A DNA stretch of 64,000 nt, from assembly GCA_905221605.1 (NCBI GenBank), contig CAJNDS010000118.1:158600-222599 (forward strand), written 5' to 3'. A program made the position numbers and the translations under genes. The stretch comes from Symbiodinium natans (Eukaryota > Sar > Dinophyceae > Suessiales > Symbiodiniaceae). Shown here one piece after another: positions 39,586 through 52,688 of this stretch (its first letter is position 1; each line of letters opens with the position of its first letter). The notes beneath the pieces were generated by a model, which saw only the letters and a list, made by a program, of their open reading frames with translations, was not told the origin of the DNA and did not search any database.

Positions 39586-40010
39586 TAACTTCAACACTAC
39601 GCGACCCGCCTCGGCCGGGCCTGCCCGGAGGCTCATTGCCGTGTTAAGCCTCCTTTCCCTTTTGGGGTCCTAATGGCAAAAAGGTAGCAGAACCGTTGAC
39701 GGGTTAACGGGAAACTACAACCTTAACCAACCAGACAAAATTGGTTCTTCCATTGCGCACAAGGGGCGCCAATGGTCGAGACCAGGCTCATACATAGAGC
39801 ACCGCAAATATGGCTCAGAATGTAGGGAGTCCCCGGCATTCTGAACGCACGCCCTCAAGCCAGGCTTGCAATTGAGAGTGCCAAATAAAGGGAACTTCAT
39901 CACGTGGCAAGGGGAGGGGAGTAGAGGTGGGGAATCTGCTTTATGCTTTATGCTACCCGGACACCTGCGTCCCGAGGCTTCGGCGGACTTGAATTACATA
40001 TGTAGTACGA
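39586..40010. mobile_element. TIR-bounded element, copy D
   Basis: The left end TAACTTCAACACTACGCGAC continues CCGCCTCGGCC and matches copy A over 31 bp with four differences. The right end, about 39972-39998 (CCGAGGCTTCGGCGGACTTG then AATTAC), is its diverged inverse. This copy lacks a long homopolymer. The interior shows no coding capacity. Confidence 0.5.
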
Positions 40011-43000
40011 GGATGCGGCAAGCGGGGTGTGGGGGGCATCAGCACAAAAATATACTATTGTGGCACCTGTTGGCCAGATGTTTGTGTTGCTGCCTGCAGG
40101 TTTGAAGCCTCCAAAGCCGGGTCATGCAGATCACACAATGCACCCCAGAGGTTATTTCCTCTGGCCAGGACAGGCTGAAGTGATAGCTCTGCAAGCCCGT
40201 ACCAGTGTGGCACCCACATGCTTTCACTGTTCGGGAGTGCAGGTTCAGGTTGTTGAAGTTCTGTTATGGTACAAATTTGATTGTCGAACACACGATGCAA
40301 CATTAGTCCCTCTCGTGCATCGCCTGATCGTCTGCAACAGATTCTTGTGCCAGGAATCGTGGCTCAGCAGCGTGACGGCTTTCCGACCGATGTACAAAAG
40401 GTCGAGCATGACTGAGCGCCGATGTAGAAAGCGCCCAGAACATGTCTTGTAGGACTAGGTGTAGATGGGTGGAGTTCGCGCGGCACGAAGCTATAGCTTC
40501 CAGGACGGCTTAGGAGCAGAGCATGTCTGCTTGCAAAATGAAGGGCTGAGATTGCATCTCTACTGCAGGTTGCAGATCAGTTTCTATGTGCGAGCACGCT
40601 GAGTAGCCCTCACAAATCCACGGGGGGCACCAGGGCTGCTGCCCCTTCAGGTCTTCTAGAGTTCGTCTCGGAACCCTTCGAGGCAGGATTCGCTTGCCCC
40701 ATCAACGCACCAGCCCGAATTACTTGTATCCTCCTCACCAAAGTATTCAATGCTGTATCATGGTGCCATCCTGGGTATGGCTACCGTCCACAGGGCCGGG
40801 AGCTGGAGGCCATCTAGACGAATACTTGTACCAAACCCACAACATCCTCAACCCTCAACTCTCTGCCTGGACTTAAAGGGGTTCCTCGCTCACCCAAAAT
40901 TACCCGCTTACACGTCTCAGAAACTCCTAGATATCTTGTCCAAAGCTTAATATGAGCGGGGTGCGCCCCCCAAACTTTCGAGGTCTTCGACTTCGATTTT
41001 GCCGCTGTCACATCGCTTCCCCCTCGTGGTCGACGTAGAGCGTTGCAGGTGCAATTGTCGCTCGGCTGCTTAAGAGCCCAAAATATGCAAAATAATAATC
41101 CCTACACTACCCTTAATAAGGAAGATTACTTTTCATTTTTTGGGGGTTCTTAAGCAATTATTTCGGAATCCTGGATGTTGGCCAACGGTTTTGTGTTCTG
41201 GGGCTTCGGCTGCAAAGACCACGACATGCGCGGCACCTGCAAACTTTTTACTTCGTGAGGTCAAAGGACGTGGACTTTGGGGCCTCAGCACACAATACTC
41301 GTACATACATGTACCATACGAATGCCATACGAACATCATGTTCCCGTCAGAGCTCTGAGTTCAGGATGCCCGGCGAGGCGCATGGCGTGGCGACGCCTGG
41401 CATTGTTCAGTATGTTCCAGGACGATCTCGATAAGAATCCGAGTGGAACAGGGTCGTCATCTCTGGGCCGAGACTGCGTTGACTGCAGAGCGTAGTTTCG
41501 TTCCAGCCGGTCTCTCCATTCCGGGTTGTTTTGCCGCTGCGGTTGTCACAGCTGCTCTGAGACAGCCCAACTATGCGAGTGCGCACCAAGGCTATGGTTT
41601 GATGCCGAGCTGTTCGGGTCCATCCGGCTCTCTACATCTCCAGAACAGCCCCTCCGAGAGCACTGGCGGCAGGCTCGTCAAGTTTTTACTTGGAGACCCA
41701 CAGTTCCCCAGGCAGTGAGCCCTTTGAACGGTAAATCCCAGGTTAATAGATTTCCGTGGCCTCACGTCCATGCATCCGGTGTAGGGGATCGCGTGCTCCT
41801 GGAGGGTTTTGTTGTCGCAGTTGGGCCCTTGGAGTGGTCCTGGAGTCCCTGTGTTCAGTGCTCTTGGGGGTCAAAATGCTCCTGAGATAGTTTAAACACA
41901 CCTGTTAGGCTTCCTTTAAACCTCCCTAAAGCCTATTCCCTATCAGCCCTATGACCTTTGGGGGTCTTGCATCCCGCCAGGCGGCCTTATGCTTTCGGAG
42001 CCCCATCGAGGCTGGCTCTGAGCCCTTGGAACTGGAGGCCGGTTCACAAAGCAAAGACTGGGAATTGGGGGGGGGGGGGGCCCATCAAAGCCTGGTAGTT
42101 GCAATGAAGGAGAGTTAAGAGATATGTTGAAATGGGTGCCAATCTCCCATTGGTGGCCACTCCAAACTCTAACCCCCCCCGAAGAAAACCTGACAGTTGA
42201 TACTCATTCTGGCTTCCTTCGAGAAAGCATGAGAGTCTCATGTGGGCTATACATCATGCACCCCCGCTGCTTTCTGCAGCAGTGTCCTGGCAACCGCCCT
42301 AAACAAGTTATCGCGCAAATGCTGGCTCGATGAGCGGGATATGCCGAATCCTGGAAGGCACACCACGATGACGATGCTGTTTGGGTCGCTTGGCAGCAAG
42401 ATGTTGACTTACAGTACACACAGTGGGGATCATGGTCGCTCCCCCCCCTCCCTGGGGAGCCCTAGCGTGTCAACCCGTCGCTTTTATCGCAGATTCTCGT
42501 TCGCAATTGTTCGGTTTGTATGCGATGTGTCTTCCGCGCGATCTGAGATTACACTTCCTCGCCGGCCAAGTGAAAAGCTTCAACCGGGCCGACCTCCAGC
42601 TTGCAGGCTGCTGAGACTCAGAAGCCCGTCTTTCACCCCTAAGCCCATTCGTGCCCTCTTTTGCCCCCGCCCCCTCTCTCGTCCGCCCTGTTTTCAGTTG
42701 CGGCCTCCACGCTGCCACTTCGCGGCGCCGCCTCGGTGCCCTGGGCGGCTTGGGCACTTTGCGTGCCCAAGTGGAGAAGGCCATTGGACCAGCTAGGGCC
42801 GATTGACCACTCCCAGACTGAGAGCTCTTGACTATACATCTTGGAGAGAGAGTTTGTCAAGCACACAAGCAAGTCCATCCTGTCAGGGCTGCTAGAAAGG
42901 AAGTATGCCAGATCTTTATTGCAAAAAAGAGTCTGGAGGCTGCAGCGGTTCATTGTTCCGAGGGGTCAGGGCAAACAAACGTTTGGGGAGTGGTGACGAT

Positions 43001-46000
43001 CTGAGAAGGACGCCTGTTGGCAAGAGGCCTGAGCGATCGCGTTTGCCAAGTCGCCAAGTGGTTTGTTTTCTTAAATTCTGTTTGTATAGCAGTGTCAGTG
43101 GAGCAACCAGGAAGGTGGCGCCTTGGGTGGAGCCTTGGTCTTGGGAGATGGCCCCAACTTGGCGATCAGGCCGGATTCGGCTGACTTTGCTGTCTAGTCG
43201 TTTAGGTAGTCAGGTCTTTCGAGTAGTCAGGACAGTTCCTGGGTTTCGAATCTTCAGCACATCGCAAGGGTGTGCTCATTAAAGGCAGTGGCCGAAAGGC
43301 CGCTGAACCTAGCGAGGGGTTTCTTGGGTCCAATATTTCTCCTTCGCAAGAGACAGCGAGAAACATGATCAGTAACTGAGTCAGGGGCCCTGTTGGCCTC
43401 GGTGAGCATGTGCCATGTTTTGCACAAAGTCTGTAGAAAGTCAGGTTGGCCAGAATCGGCTACTGTCCAGTCGTATCTGCCGTCACCTTAACGACATGTG
43501 CGATGTGTTCAAGCTTTCTGCTATGCGCAACACAGGGGGTGTCGTCATGTTTGTGAGATGATGTGAAGACACGCCTGCCATGTTCGAGTGTTGGAGCATC
43601 TGACAATCTGACGCTTACGTGCAACATGCGAGTTGTGCGCAACTGCCGCAACGCAGCCAAGACAGGTCTCAAACAAGGCGTCCTAAGCTGCTCAGTGTTG
43701 CACTCCATCCGAGAGAGATGAAACACACACTGCTGCCGAGTTTGCTTGCGCCGGGGTGCCCAGATTGGTGAGAAAGCCACAGACAGATCGCGACCGGCCT
43801 TGCTTTGTGCTTTGTTCCTGATTGTGTGAACTTCTGCAGACTCGCAGACCCTCATCAGGAAGTGCTTGAATGAACGGGCTGGTGTTTTCGAGGTCGACTC
43901 CAGCAGGCAACTTCAAAGACATGGTGCAGAAGCCAAAGCGGCACGAGGAGATTCCACAATAAGTTGACAGTTGTTCTGCTATTTGGAGCGCAACCTTGGG
44001 TGAGGTTTCTTGAGCCCGCATGTGCCACGTAACGCGGTGCCGTGGATCTGCCTACAATGCAAGCACGATGTACTGTCTAGAATGACCTATAAGCTGTGCA
44101 GGAGGTGGATGCAGAGACGAGTTGCTCCAGCGGCTCTGAAATGGAGGCAGTCGAGTGAGCCATGGTCTTGCGGGACTTTCTATCCGCGCTTGTGCAGGTC
44201 GCCCTGGCGCACAAAGCGTGCAGGAGGCGAGCCGTCTCTGCTCAATCTTAGGTTAGATGCAAACGATTTTGGGGTTTAGCGCCGTAACCTAGCACCTGTA
44301 GCCTAGTTGGGTAGAGCATGTTAGGCTTACGTCTTTTGTTTTTTGCAGTTGGGAAGTGCAGATCTTGGAGCTTCACGAACTACTGATATGTCAAGTGGGA
44401 GGCAGCGGGGTTGGACAAAGGAGGGTCTTGGGCTTGAACGGTTCACTGAAAGTTCGTGTTTGGGATTGGCATGCTTGCCTGGTGCGTGCACGGAGGGTGC
44501 TTGCAGGCTCGCTCGCTCGATCGCTCCCTCGCTTGATTGCTTGCATGTTTTTCATTGCCAGTCTTGTGCAGTGGCACAAATTCACTGCAGAAGGACGGCC
44601 AGCGAAATGATCCCCCCTTCCCCTCATTGTATCAGAAGGTGCACAGCATGATTTGGTGGAGGAGGCAAGCCAAAACCTAACGTCCACACGGCTTCCACAT
44701 CGAAGAGGTCTTGATCCGCAGCCGGGCACGGGGTGTCCACCGGTGCCACGCCTGCTGGCACACGAGAGCGTCTGGATGTTGTCTGAGTCTTAAGTTGCCT
44801 CTGAAGTCTGATCAACGCCAGAAAGGTTTTTTAGCAGTCGGTGCGCTCACTCACGCTCACTCGTGATGTGAACCGCAATGCCTTGCAGTTGAGAGAGGCA
44901 AGTGCCTTGTAGCCCTTCCAATGAGATTATTCGCCTACTCGTGTCCCTTCATTTGGCATAGAGTCTCTGTGTGTGTCCGTGTATGGAATTTCTGGCAGAC
45001 GACCACCGCCCCCGCCAACGCAACGACCGCTGTTGCCAACGGAGGCTCTTTGAAATGCAAAGTCCTGCGATTGGAGTATGTTTTCTTGTTGTCAGAATTC
45101 TTCCTGGGCCGGTGCCTTGAAGGCTTGCGCATCGCCCACTGCACCGCCTTCGTGGCAGCCAGGAGAAGGCTCGATTCTGCTGCTGTTCAGACAGATGTGT
45201 TTTGAAGCCTTTTTCCAGATCTTACCAGGAACGCGGAAGCCACTTGTTGGTGAAGGATGTGAAGGAGCATAGTCACGCACGGTTCTTGTGAGAACAGACC
45301 TGCGTGAGATTTCGTCCGTCACAGGACAACCGCTCCTTTCAACCGCTGCACCGACGGCTGGACTTCTGCGTGCTCCTCCAGGACACGCTGGATGCAGATA
45401 CTTGCCTGTGGCATCTCGCTGGCTGATGGTCAAGACAGTGAGAAAGGCTTCGCAAGGAGGGGAGAGCATTTCCACTACCTTTGTCAGGCCTTCCTGTCCC
45501 AAGTGGAGGTGCAGATGCGACTCGCGCTGGGAGGCCTGGCATGGTCTGCTCAACATGTTATGGCTGTTGTGCGAATGTGAAGCCAGCAGTGAATCTGATG
45601 TGCCCCGAGTGCCCTGCTATGGCTATGATGCAGGCGTCCAAGTGCCGGGTCCAGGCATGAGATCCTAGCCCGGGCTAAGCGTGCAGGGCTGCCTGTCAAG
45701 CTGCGTGTGCCCGAGGCGCGCTGTTGCATGGTGTTGCATGTTCCCTGTGGCCTGTGGTGGTCGAAATATCACAGCTGTCACACCACACGACATCTTACCC
45801 AGATGTGCCAAGACTAGCAGGGATTGTCGCGCTGGATTCGGTGTCCAGGAAGTCGCAGGTCAGCAAATGCTGACAATTGATGGCTTGCTACCGCTGCTTG
45901 CCGGCACAGCAGAATGCAGAAGTGCGAACAACATCCTTGGCCCTTGAACCCTTCATCGTCTTACTATGACGTTAAAAGTACAGATGTTTGGGCAAGCCGA

Positions 46001-47900
46001 TGCACACTTGTTATGGCTTTCCGCCGTTGGTCGACCAGATTGATTTGCTGATGAGGCTTCTCCAGGCTCCGGCAAAGGTGCAGGCAACTTGCTTGCACTA
46101 CAAGAACCTGCCTTGTGTGTTTCTAGCCCGTGGTCTTGTGTCACATTCAGGTTTTATTCCGACACATGATAAAGTTGTGAAGGGCTGGTGAAAAAGGAGC
46201 TGCCCCGGTAAGAGCTGCTTTTGTAAGTTTTGTAGTTCCTCGATGCCATCAGAAGTCGATTCAACAAGTTCAGAACTTTTGCGTGGCGCCCCCCAACTAG
46301 TAACACCTCCAGGTACTTGTTGGAATGATGTCGAAATGCTTGTGTATGCACCTCTGTGCAACACGAAACCCTTCAGCAAGCGGACACTTCTTCATTCACA
46401 AGGAGTGTCGCCCGCGCGCGCGGGAGCTTCTGGCGGTGAACGTGGCTCGCAGCGCTCCAACAAGTGTCCCTGCGCGCTGATACCGCTTCTTGGCTTCGGA
46501 CGTTTGCAGAGCCCAAGAGTTGCTGTAAACAGTTTGATTCGAGGTATCAGACCAAGAATGCAGCAGCTACATGGCAAGGTAACTTTTGCTTGAAGTGGTT
46601 CTAGCTCGTATGTTATGTGCGCATTACTTCCTAGAAAGTAATTGCCAGGGGGGAGGGGGCTAAATGGGTGCGAAGAATGCGCATGGTCTCTAAACGATGG
46701 CACGGGGGCCACGTGACGTTCGTTCCAATGCGATTCACTGGTCTAACAACATCATTGCCCTTCTTTTCACGGGTCCTCATGTACATGATTGCAACAGGAA
46801 GGGTAAACATTCTGAGCGCTGATTGTGACGGTCTAAGGCAGGACAGAATTCGTCGGCATGCCGATACTTGGAATTCATCGCAGCTGATCCCAGGATGTAC
46901 AGACGGAGCTTGCTATACGAATGAGCATCCGATGAGATTGCTTCGAGCTTGCTTCCGGCACTGGGGCCTGGAATGATTGCATGCCAGGTTACTGAAAGGA
47001 AGGTGTAGGTATGTGTAGGTCCTCTGAACACATCTTCATTGCAAAGCTGTTGCCGACATACCCTCCTTCCACAATGTATCCATACAGTTTGTGGTACCTC
47101 ATTGTGGTGCCAGCAATGTGCCGAACGTATCTTTTGCATTTTTGACAGGTGAATGTGCTGAAGGGCAAGCGGCTCTACAGAGCCTGCTTGCCGGCAGGAG
47201 AGAATGCAAGTGAGGCTGAAGAGGGCTCAGGGAAAGTACTCTGAACGTGGCGCTAATCAATGAGCAGCCCATGAGGTGTCTTTATCTTTTGTGTTGCGAA
47301 GGGCCCGAGTCAACCTTGCACGTGCTGGAATGACCTTGAGTCTGACATCTCATCTGCTTGACCTTGCCGGCGTACAACAACTGGCAAGCAAGGTGCTGTG
47401 TTCGGAGAGGTGTCACGCAGCCTAGCCTGTTGGCGTACACTGGGCCCTGTATTGCTAGGCCACGCAGAGCTTGTCAATTGCAAGCCTGCACCGAGGTGGG
47501 GCCGGGCATGCTGAATGCCAGCATCATCCAGAAGTTTGCCACCAGCAGCTCGTCGTGGAAATCAGACCCATGCGAACCCAAACTTGCATCGTCACACGAT
47601 GAGATCAGTTGCGTGACTTCCCTGCGACGGTTCCAGGCAATGGCTTGCAAGGAGTACTCAAAGCAGCGACTCTGCCAAGCTTTTGGCCGGTGATGCTGCT
47701 CATAAGATTCAGAGCGGCACAAGACAGTCCAATGTAATCCAATGATCCTAAGCCGTGTGCCAGGCGCTTCGTGATGGAGACATTGTGCCAAAGGCGTGGC
47801 ACGCTGGCTAGAGAGAGGATTGATCGGACGAGAGCCCAAGACACTCTTCATCAGCACGGCGATTCCCGTGTTCAGGGTCCTCCGCCTTGACCGTAAGAGT
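40010..47900. other. Long stretch without a recognised gene
   Basis: No family could be assigned. A few short blocks look coding: EILARAKRAGLPVKLRVPEA after an AG acceptor (about 45659-45720), and ELLICQVGGSGVGQRRVLGL (about 44380-44440) on +. Poly-G at about 42068-42080 and short C runs occur. The stretch may hold very sparse exons, decayed genes, or only intergenic DNA. Confidence 0.35.
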
Positions 47901-48085
47901 CCGAAGCACCGCGAATCCTGCACTTGCGGTTCATGCATGCAGGGTTCAAGCAGACACGGTTCAAGCACTGGCGAATCAAGTGCTGGGGCGGTTCAAGCAC
48001 TGGCGATCCTAGTTCAAGCACTCGCGATTCGAGCACTGGTGTTTCAAGCATTCGTGATTCGAGCACAAATCCTGGTTACTGTCGA
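47895..48085 (+). repeat. GGTTCAAGCACTGGCGA minisatellite, degenerate
   Basis: About nine units of 15-25 bp with the core GATTCAAGCACTGG or GATTCGAGCAC are arranged head to tail. Unit length varies. The GATTC-centred degenerate repeat resembles in style the array at 3.8 kb. Confidence 0.8.
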
Positions 48086-48149
48086 TTCAAGCACGAATCT
48101 CGAGTCAGGAAACTGGCGCTTTTGTCCCCTCTACCGGTAATCTCTCGAC

Positions 48150-48725
48150 TTTGAGGGCTGGGGCTTTGCAGGGCCGAGGGTGTTTATGGCTTAAGGGGTG
48201 TTGAGGGTTTAAGGACTTGCGAGATAAAGGCTCTTGGGTGAAGGGCTCTTAGGGTTTAATTAAAGGTTCTTTAGCTTGTGGGTTTAGGGGTTTTGCACAC
48301 GAATATGTTTTTGAGGGCCGAGATTGTTTTTGTTGTTTGTTGTTAAATTTGTATGTGGGGGGGGGTGTTTAGGGTTCAGTGTTTGAAGCATGTTCGTCGT
48401 TTATGGCCGAGGCTTCGCGTCTTTGTTGGTTCTTAGGCTGGGGGTCGATAGGCTTCAGGTTTTGTGGTCAGCGCTTGGCATTTTTATGTTTTATGGGCTT
48501 AGGGCTTTTGGGCTTGGGTTCTGCACCCCCTACCCCCCCCCCCCCCAGGCACTGCAATCTGCGGGCTTTTCTGGGCTGAGGGCGTGAATGGCTTAGTGCT
48601 TTTATTGTTGAATGTTGTTTGGTGGGCCAAACGGCTTTAGGGTTTAGGGCTCCTAGGGTTTTCAGGGTCATCTCGACTTTTGGCTTAGCGGGTTTAGGCT
48701 TGACGGTGTTTAGGGTTGACCAAGG
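48150..48725 (+). repeat. Degenerate telomere-like tract (TTTAGGG-type)
   Basis: Dense GGGTTTA, GGGTTTAGGG, GGCTTAGGG, GGGTGTTTAGGG and GGGTTTAAGG variants over about 570 bp, in the same orientation as the 2.1 kb array. A C-rich run lies at about 48531-48546. Frames through it are compositional artefacts. Confidence 0.7.
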
Positions 48726-49930
48726 GTGTCAAGCATGCGTGAATCGACGGCGTCAGCGTGCGAATCCTCTGTGCGCAACTCCACCGTGTCGGTGCGTGAA
48801 TTCCACGTGCACGTGGGTGATCCGGTCTTACCAGTGCGCGATCGGTAGGGGTTGCATAGCGATGTTGGACTGCTTGAGCTCAGCGAAAGTGCGGTAACAT
48901 ACTGTAACATACTTGAGTCGATTTCAACTTGCTGCAACTCTAAAGGGTTCGGTGAACCTCGCTGGGTTTATCACTGCATGACTGCATGACGCAATGAAGG
49001 CCGCGGAAGCGACGAGGAAGCGCCGACTGGAAGCTGATGTTCGGTTCACTGGCTGGGAGTCTGAGGCACGAAGGGCATCGGAGCACCATCACGGTATATC
49101 ACGGTAGCACAGGAGTTCAGTCCCGGTTCAGGCCCATATAGGGAACCGCCTCTAATAGAAGATGCTCCCACCGCTTTTTCAAGATGTTCAATATGACGAC
49201 ATTGCAGTGGAGATCAGTGTGCAATAGGAAATCGGAAATGCAAGCTGTGCTCGCTGCCATCTTTGGGCTCAAGCCACGCCGCCGGCATTCAGAAGACAAG
49301 GCGCCCGCGGGGCCCATTTTGTCATTTTGTCGTCATTTTGTGCTCTTCTCAAGTGCTTTTTGCTTTATGAAAAGTGTTTTGGGAATTTATGTGGCCAGCG
49401 TTCTTGGCTGTTAAGCAGACGACCAGGAGGCGCAGAAGACCAACTTCTTGAAGATGTCAAAGGCGACACCTCGGTGCGGGTGGGCGCATTCCTATAGAAC
49501 AGCCCTCATCTGGACCCGGCTTTAGGGAGTACAAGAGTTCCAGGAGGTTCAAAAGGTGTGAGTCCGCGGAGACTCTGGATGCTTTCTCGGATTATGGCAT
49601 TCTACAAGTAGCAACTTCCTGCACACCAGACCGGCTCCGGTGCTGATCTGCGGAAGTTTATGGAGAAACGCCTGGCTCAGAGCTCAGCATCCGCATTCAT
49701 GACATAGAGCTCCACTCGGCCTGAGTTGCACCTTAGTAGAGGTTTGCCTCTGAAGGCCTCCAAAAAGAGGCATATGACTTCGGTCGCCTGTAGCTTCATG
49801 ATTTTGTGGCATTAATTCTGCGTTTTGCCCGACATCGCTGCAAGTGAGTCTCCATTGACGCCGCGACCGCTCACAGCATTGGTAGCATAGACAGTCAGTC
49901 GAACTTGTGCGCCGAAAGGAGTGACGATCA

Positions 49931-51020
49931 ATGGATTCCAATGCGCTTGCAGCCATGGCTGCGCAGATGCAGGTGAAGAACACATTCCTGGACTTCGACT
50001 CCATAGACGACCTTGAGTTTGGTGCTCATATTTCTCGGAGACAGGTGTCGGAACCGGCATCAGCGCTTACTCGGCAGCTTTCGGTGCTGCAAGAGCAGGC
50101 ACAGCAGATCCAGCAGGTGCAGCAGCAAGCGCAGCAGATCCAGCAGGCCCAGCAGCAGATCCAAAAGGCTCAGCAGGTCAAGGCGCTCGCTCAAGCGCAG
50201 ATTGGAAGCTTCCCGACAGCTGAGCAGGCCCACTTGTGCTTTTAGTCATTCCCAAGTGCATCCCTGTGCTGAGCTTTGATACTCTTGGTCGGTTTTCTGT
50301 AATTGTCACTTTTCATGGGAATCCAGACTGCATGGATGCCCCTTTCTGTGCAAGCACATCAAGCACCCTCTAACGGAACGCAAGTACAGGCATAGAGACG
50401 CGAAGCAGAGCAGTGAGTAGCGCTGAGCCAGGATCTGGTCTCCGCTCCAACACCGCAACCACGTCTGCGTCCTCCAGAGCAACCACGGTTGCTTACTGGA
50501 GACGATGAAAGCCCGAACCCACAGAGCTCTGGCTGCTTGTCAGCACTTGCCAGCAAGTAAAATAAACTCGGATGCTGGCAGCAATGGGTTTCTTACTGGT
50601 CCTTTGTTCAAGCAACTGTTAGTAGAGACATGTCGCTGTGCGAGCAAAAGGCATCCGTGGAAATTAAGTGTCACTTCAAGCCCCACCCGAACAAGGGCTA
50701 AGTGTGCACAAACCGAGAAGGCCCAGTGCCCGAGATTTCGCCAATTTTCGAACATGCAAATTGGGAGCATCTCCAAGAGCATTTACACCAAACACCTCGT
50801 TGTATTGTCTGATCCCTTACGCGGGCAGCCGCCCCGTCCAAGGGCTTGACCTCATTGAATTCTCACGCCACTAACCGAAGATGCTGACATTTGGAGACTC
50901 TGAGGCCAATGGTCAGCGATGCCCTTCTTCCCTCCGGGAGCGATGCCACTAGAGATGGGGGCCGCCAGGCGGCAAGTGTCGAGCCTCTGCCAATGCCCCC
51001 GAAGTGTGTGCAATGACATG

Positions 51021-51065
<45 letters not shown>

Positions 51066-52688
51066 CGCACACACCCGGACTTGGGGCTGCAACTTTGATT
51101 CTTAGTCCCTAGCTCAGATTCAGGATAATCGATGGTTCGGGCAGGACATACCATGGTCGATATGCCCTAAGAGTCCAGCTTCGAGAGTATCGGCGTGTTC
51201 GACTGTCGTTAGGAGTAGGTACAAGTTGAGACGAGTTGTCCTACAAGTTAAGCGTCTCTCAGTAAACCGCTATGGGAACCAAGGCAATGACCGCTCCCTT
51301 TGCGGGCAACGTGGTGATGCCTGCAGTGCCTGTGGGCATGATGGGGGGTCCAAATGGGCCTCATGGGGGCCTGCCACAAGGCCTGCCTCTCCAATACACA
51401 TTCGTGCCTTGGCAGCAAAAATGTGTCAAGCTTTCTTGGGAGACATGAAGGGATGCGACAACTTGAATGCTCCAAGGTACCCGGCATGGGACCCGGAAAC
51501 GAGATGCCTCTGCGAATGCCTGAGGCACGGCACCTTGTCGGTAGGCTCCAGGCCCTGTTCTTCCTTAGAAGTGAAGTCCCGCAGCCGCGCAAGACCAACC
51601 CATTGTTTGGGCTTCACATTGCATCGAGTTTTGAGGGTTTGAAATGATCGGCGCCGGGATGGTGTTTGCTTGGAGGCTGCAGTCACACAAGTGCACTGGA
51701 CTAGCCAGCAGGTTGCAGACAAAGTCTCGCAAGTCATGTGCCTCGGGTAGGTCTACAATGCCAGCCGCGACAACGGATACCACAGTTCGCAGCAGCCTAT
51801 GCAAAAGCCTGTGCTCCCCACCTGCAAAAGGGTCGGGGCAAAACTTGTCAGGGTTCACGGGCCCTGGCGCCTGCTTTGCAGGTGGCTTGTGTTTCGTTGA
51901 GCTTCCCCACTGCACCAAGGCTGCAAGACAGTGGAGGTATGGGTGGAAAAGGCATGCCCGTGAAGGACCTGAGGATTCCAGATGCGGGCAGCGCAGCCAA
52001 AGGGCCTTCAAGCGGGCAAATACCGGCCGATTGGCAGAGCGTGACAACCGTCATGCTTCGTAACCTGCCAAACAAGTACAGCCAGCCAATGCTGCTAGAG
52101 GAGCTCAACCAGGCAGGCTTTGCTGGAGGCTACGACTTCATGTATCTCCCGATCGACCCAGAGACTCATGCGAACCGCGGCTACGCCTTCATTAACTTTG
52201 TTTCACCAGACTTCGCATGGCTGGCACGAAGAACCTACGAGGGCCAGAAGATGGGGAAGTTCAACTCTGAAAAGCTGGTGTCGGTGGTACCAGCCGCACT
52301 TCAGGGTTTCGAGGCCAACTATTCCCACTACTCGACGGCCAGGGTGAACCGCGGGCCCGCAGAAACACGGCCCGTCTTTCTCCGTGAGTCATCTATGCCC
52401 AAAACCAAGCCAGAGCGGAAGCGGGGTGGACGCCGAAACCAGGGCAGCTTGATCGATATGGCTGCCCGGCAGCTCCAGAAAAAGGAAGTCTCATCACCAT
52501 CGTCACCTCAGTCCAAGAACCAGGGGTATGTTGGAATTCCTGGCCCAATGGGCTCCAAGGGAGAGCCAGACTCGCAGGAGCAAGTCCGGTACTGCGCCAA
52601 CTGTGGGGGAAAAGCCCACATGGATTTCCGCTTCTGCCAGTTCTGTGGCACGCCTCTAGCTCAAAGTGAAGCTGTTTGGGGAGCATAG
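49931..52688 (+). CDS. Mei2-like RNA-binding protein (RRM_2) with C-terminal zinc ribbon
   Basis: Exon 1 (49931 to about 50230) starts MDSNALAAMAAQMQ, continues KNTFLDFDSIDDLEFGAHIS and a Gln-rich coiled stretch. Likely middle exons: SAPTPQPRLRPPEQPRLLTG (about 50430-50556, GC donor), AMPFFPPGAMPLEMGAARR (to about 50968, GC donor), AMTAPFAGNVVMPAVPVGMM (about 51284 on), and PGNEMPLRMPEARH (about 51500). The last exon ends at 52688 and holds the Mei2-type RRM: TTVMLRNLPNKYSQPMLLEE (RNP2-like, about 52044), GGYDFMYLPID, then NRGYAFINFVSP (RNP1-like). Near the end CANC and CQFC form a zinc ribbon (about 52590-52650). Such proteins bind single-stranded RNA; the family is greatly expanded in dinoflagellates. 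Middle exon borders are approximate. Confidence 0.85.
51021..51074. repeat. (CA)n microsatellite
   Basis: A perfect (AC)n run followed by ACGCAC variants, in an intron of the Mei2-like gene. Confidence 0.95.

Noticed and set aside
44935-45556. 154-codon minus-strand frame
   Set aside because: No motif, and the + strand has equally plausible short blocks in the same stretch.
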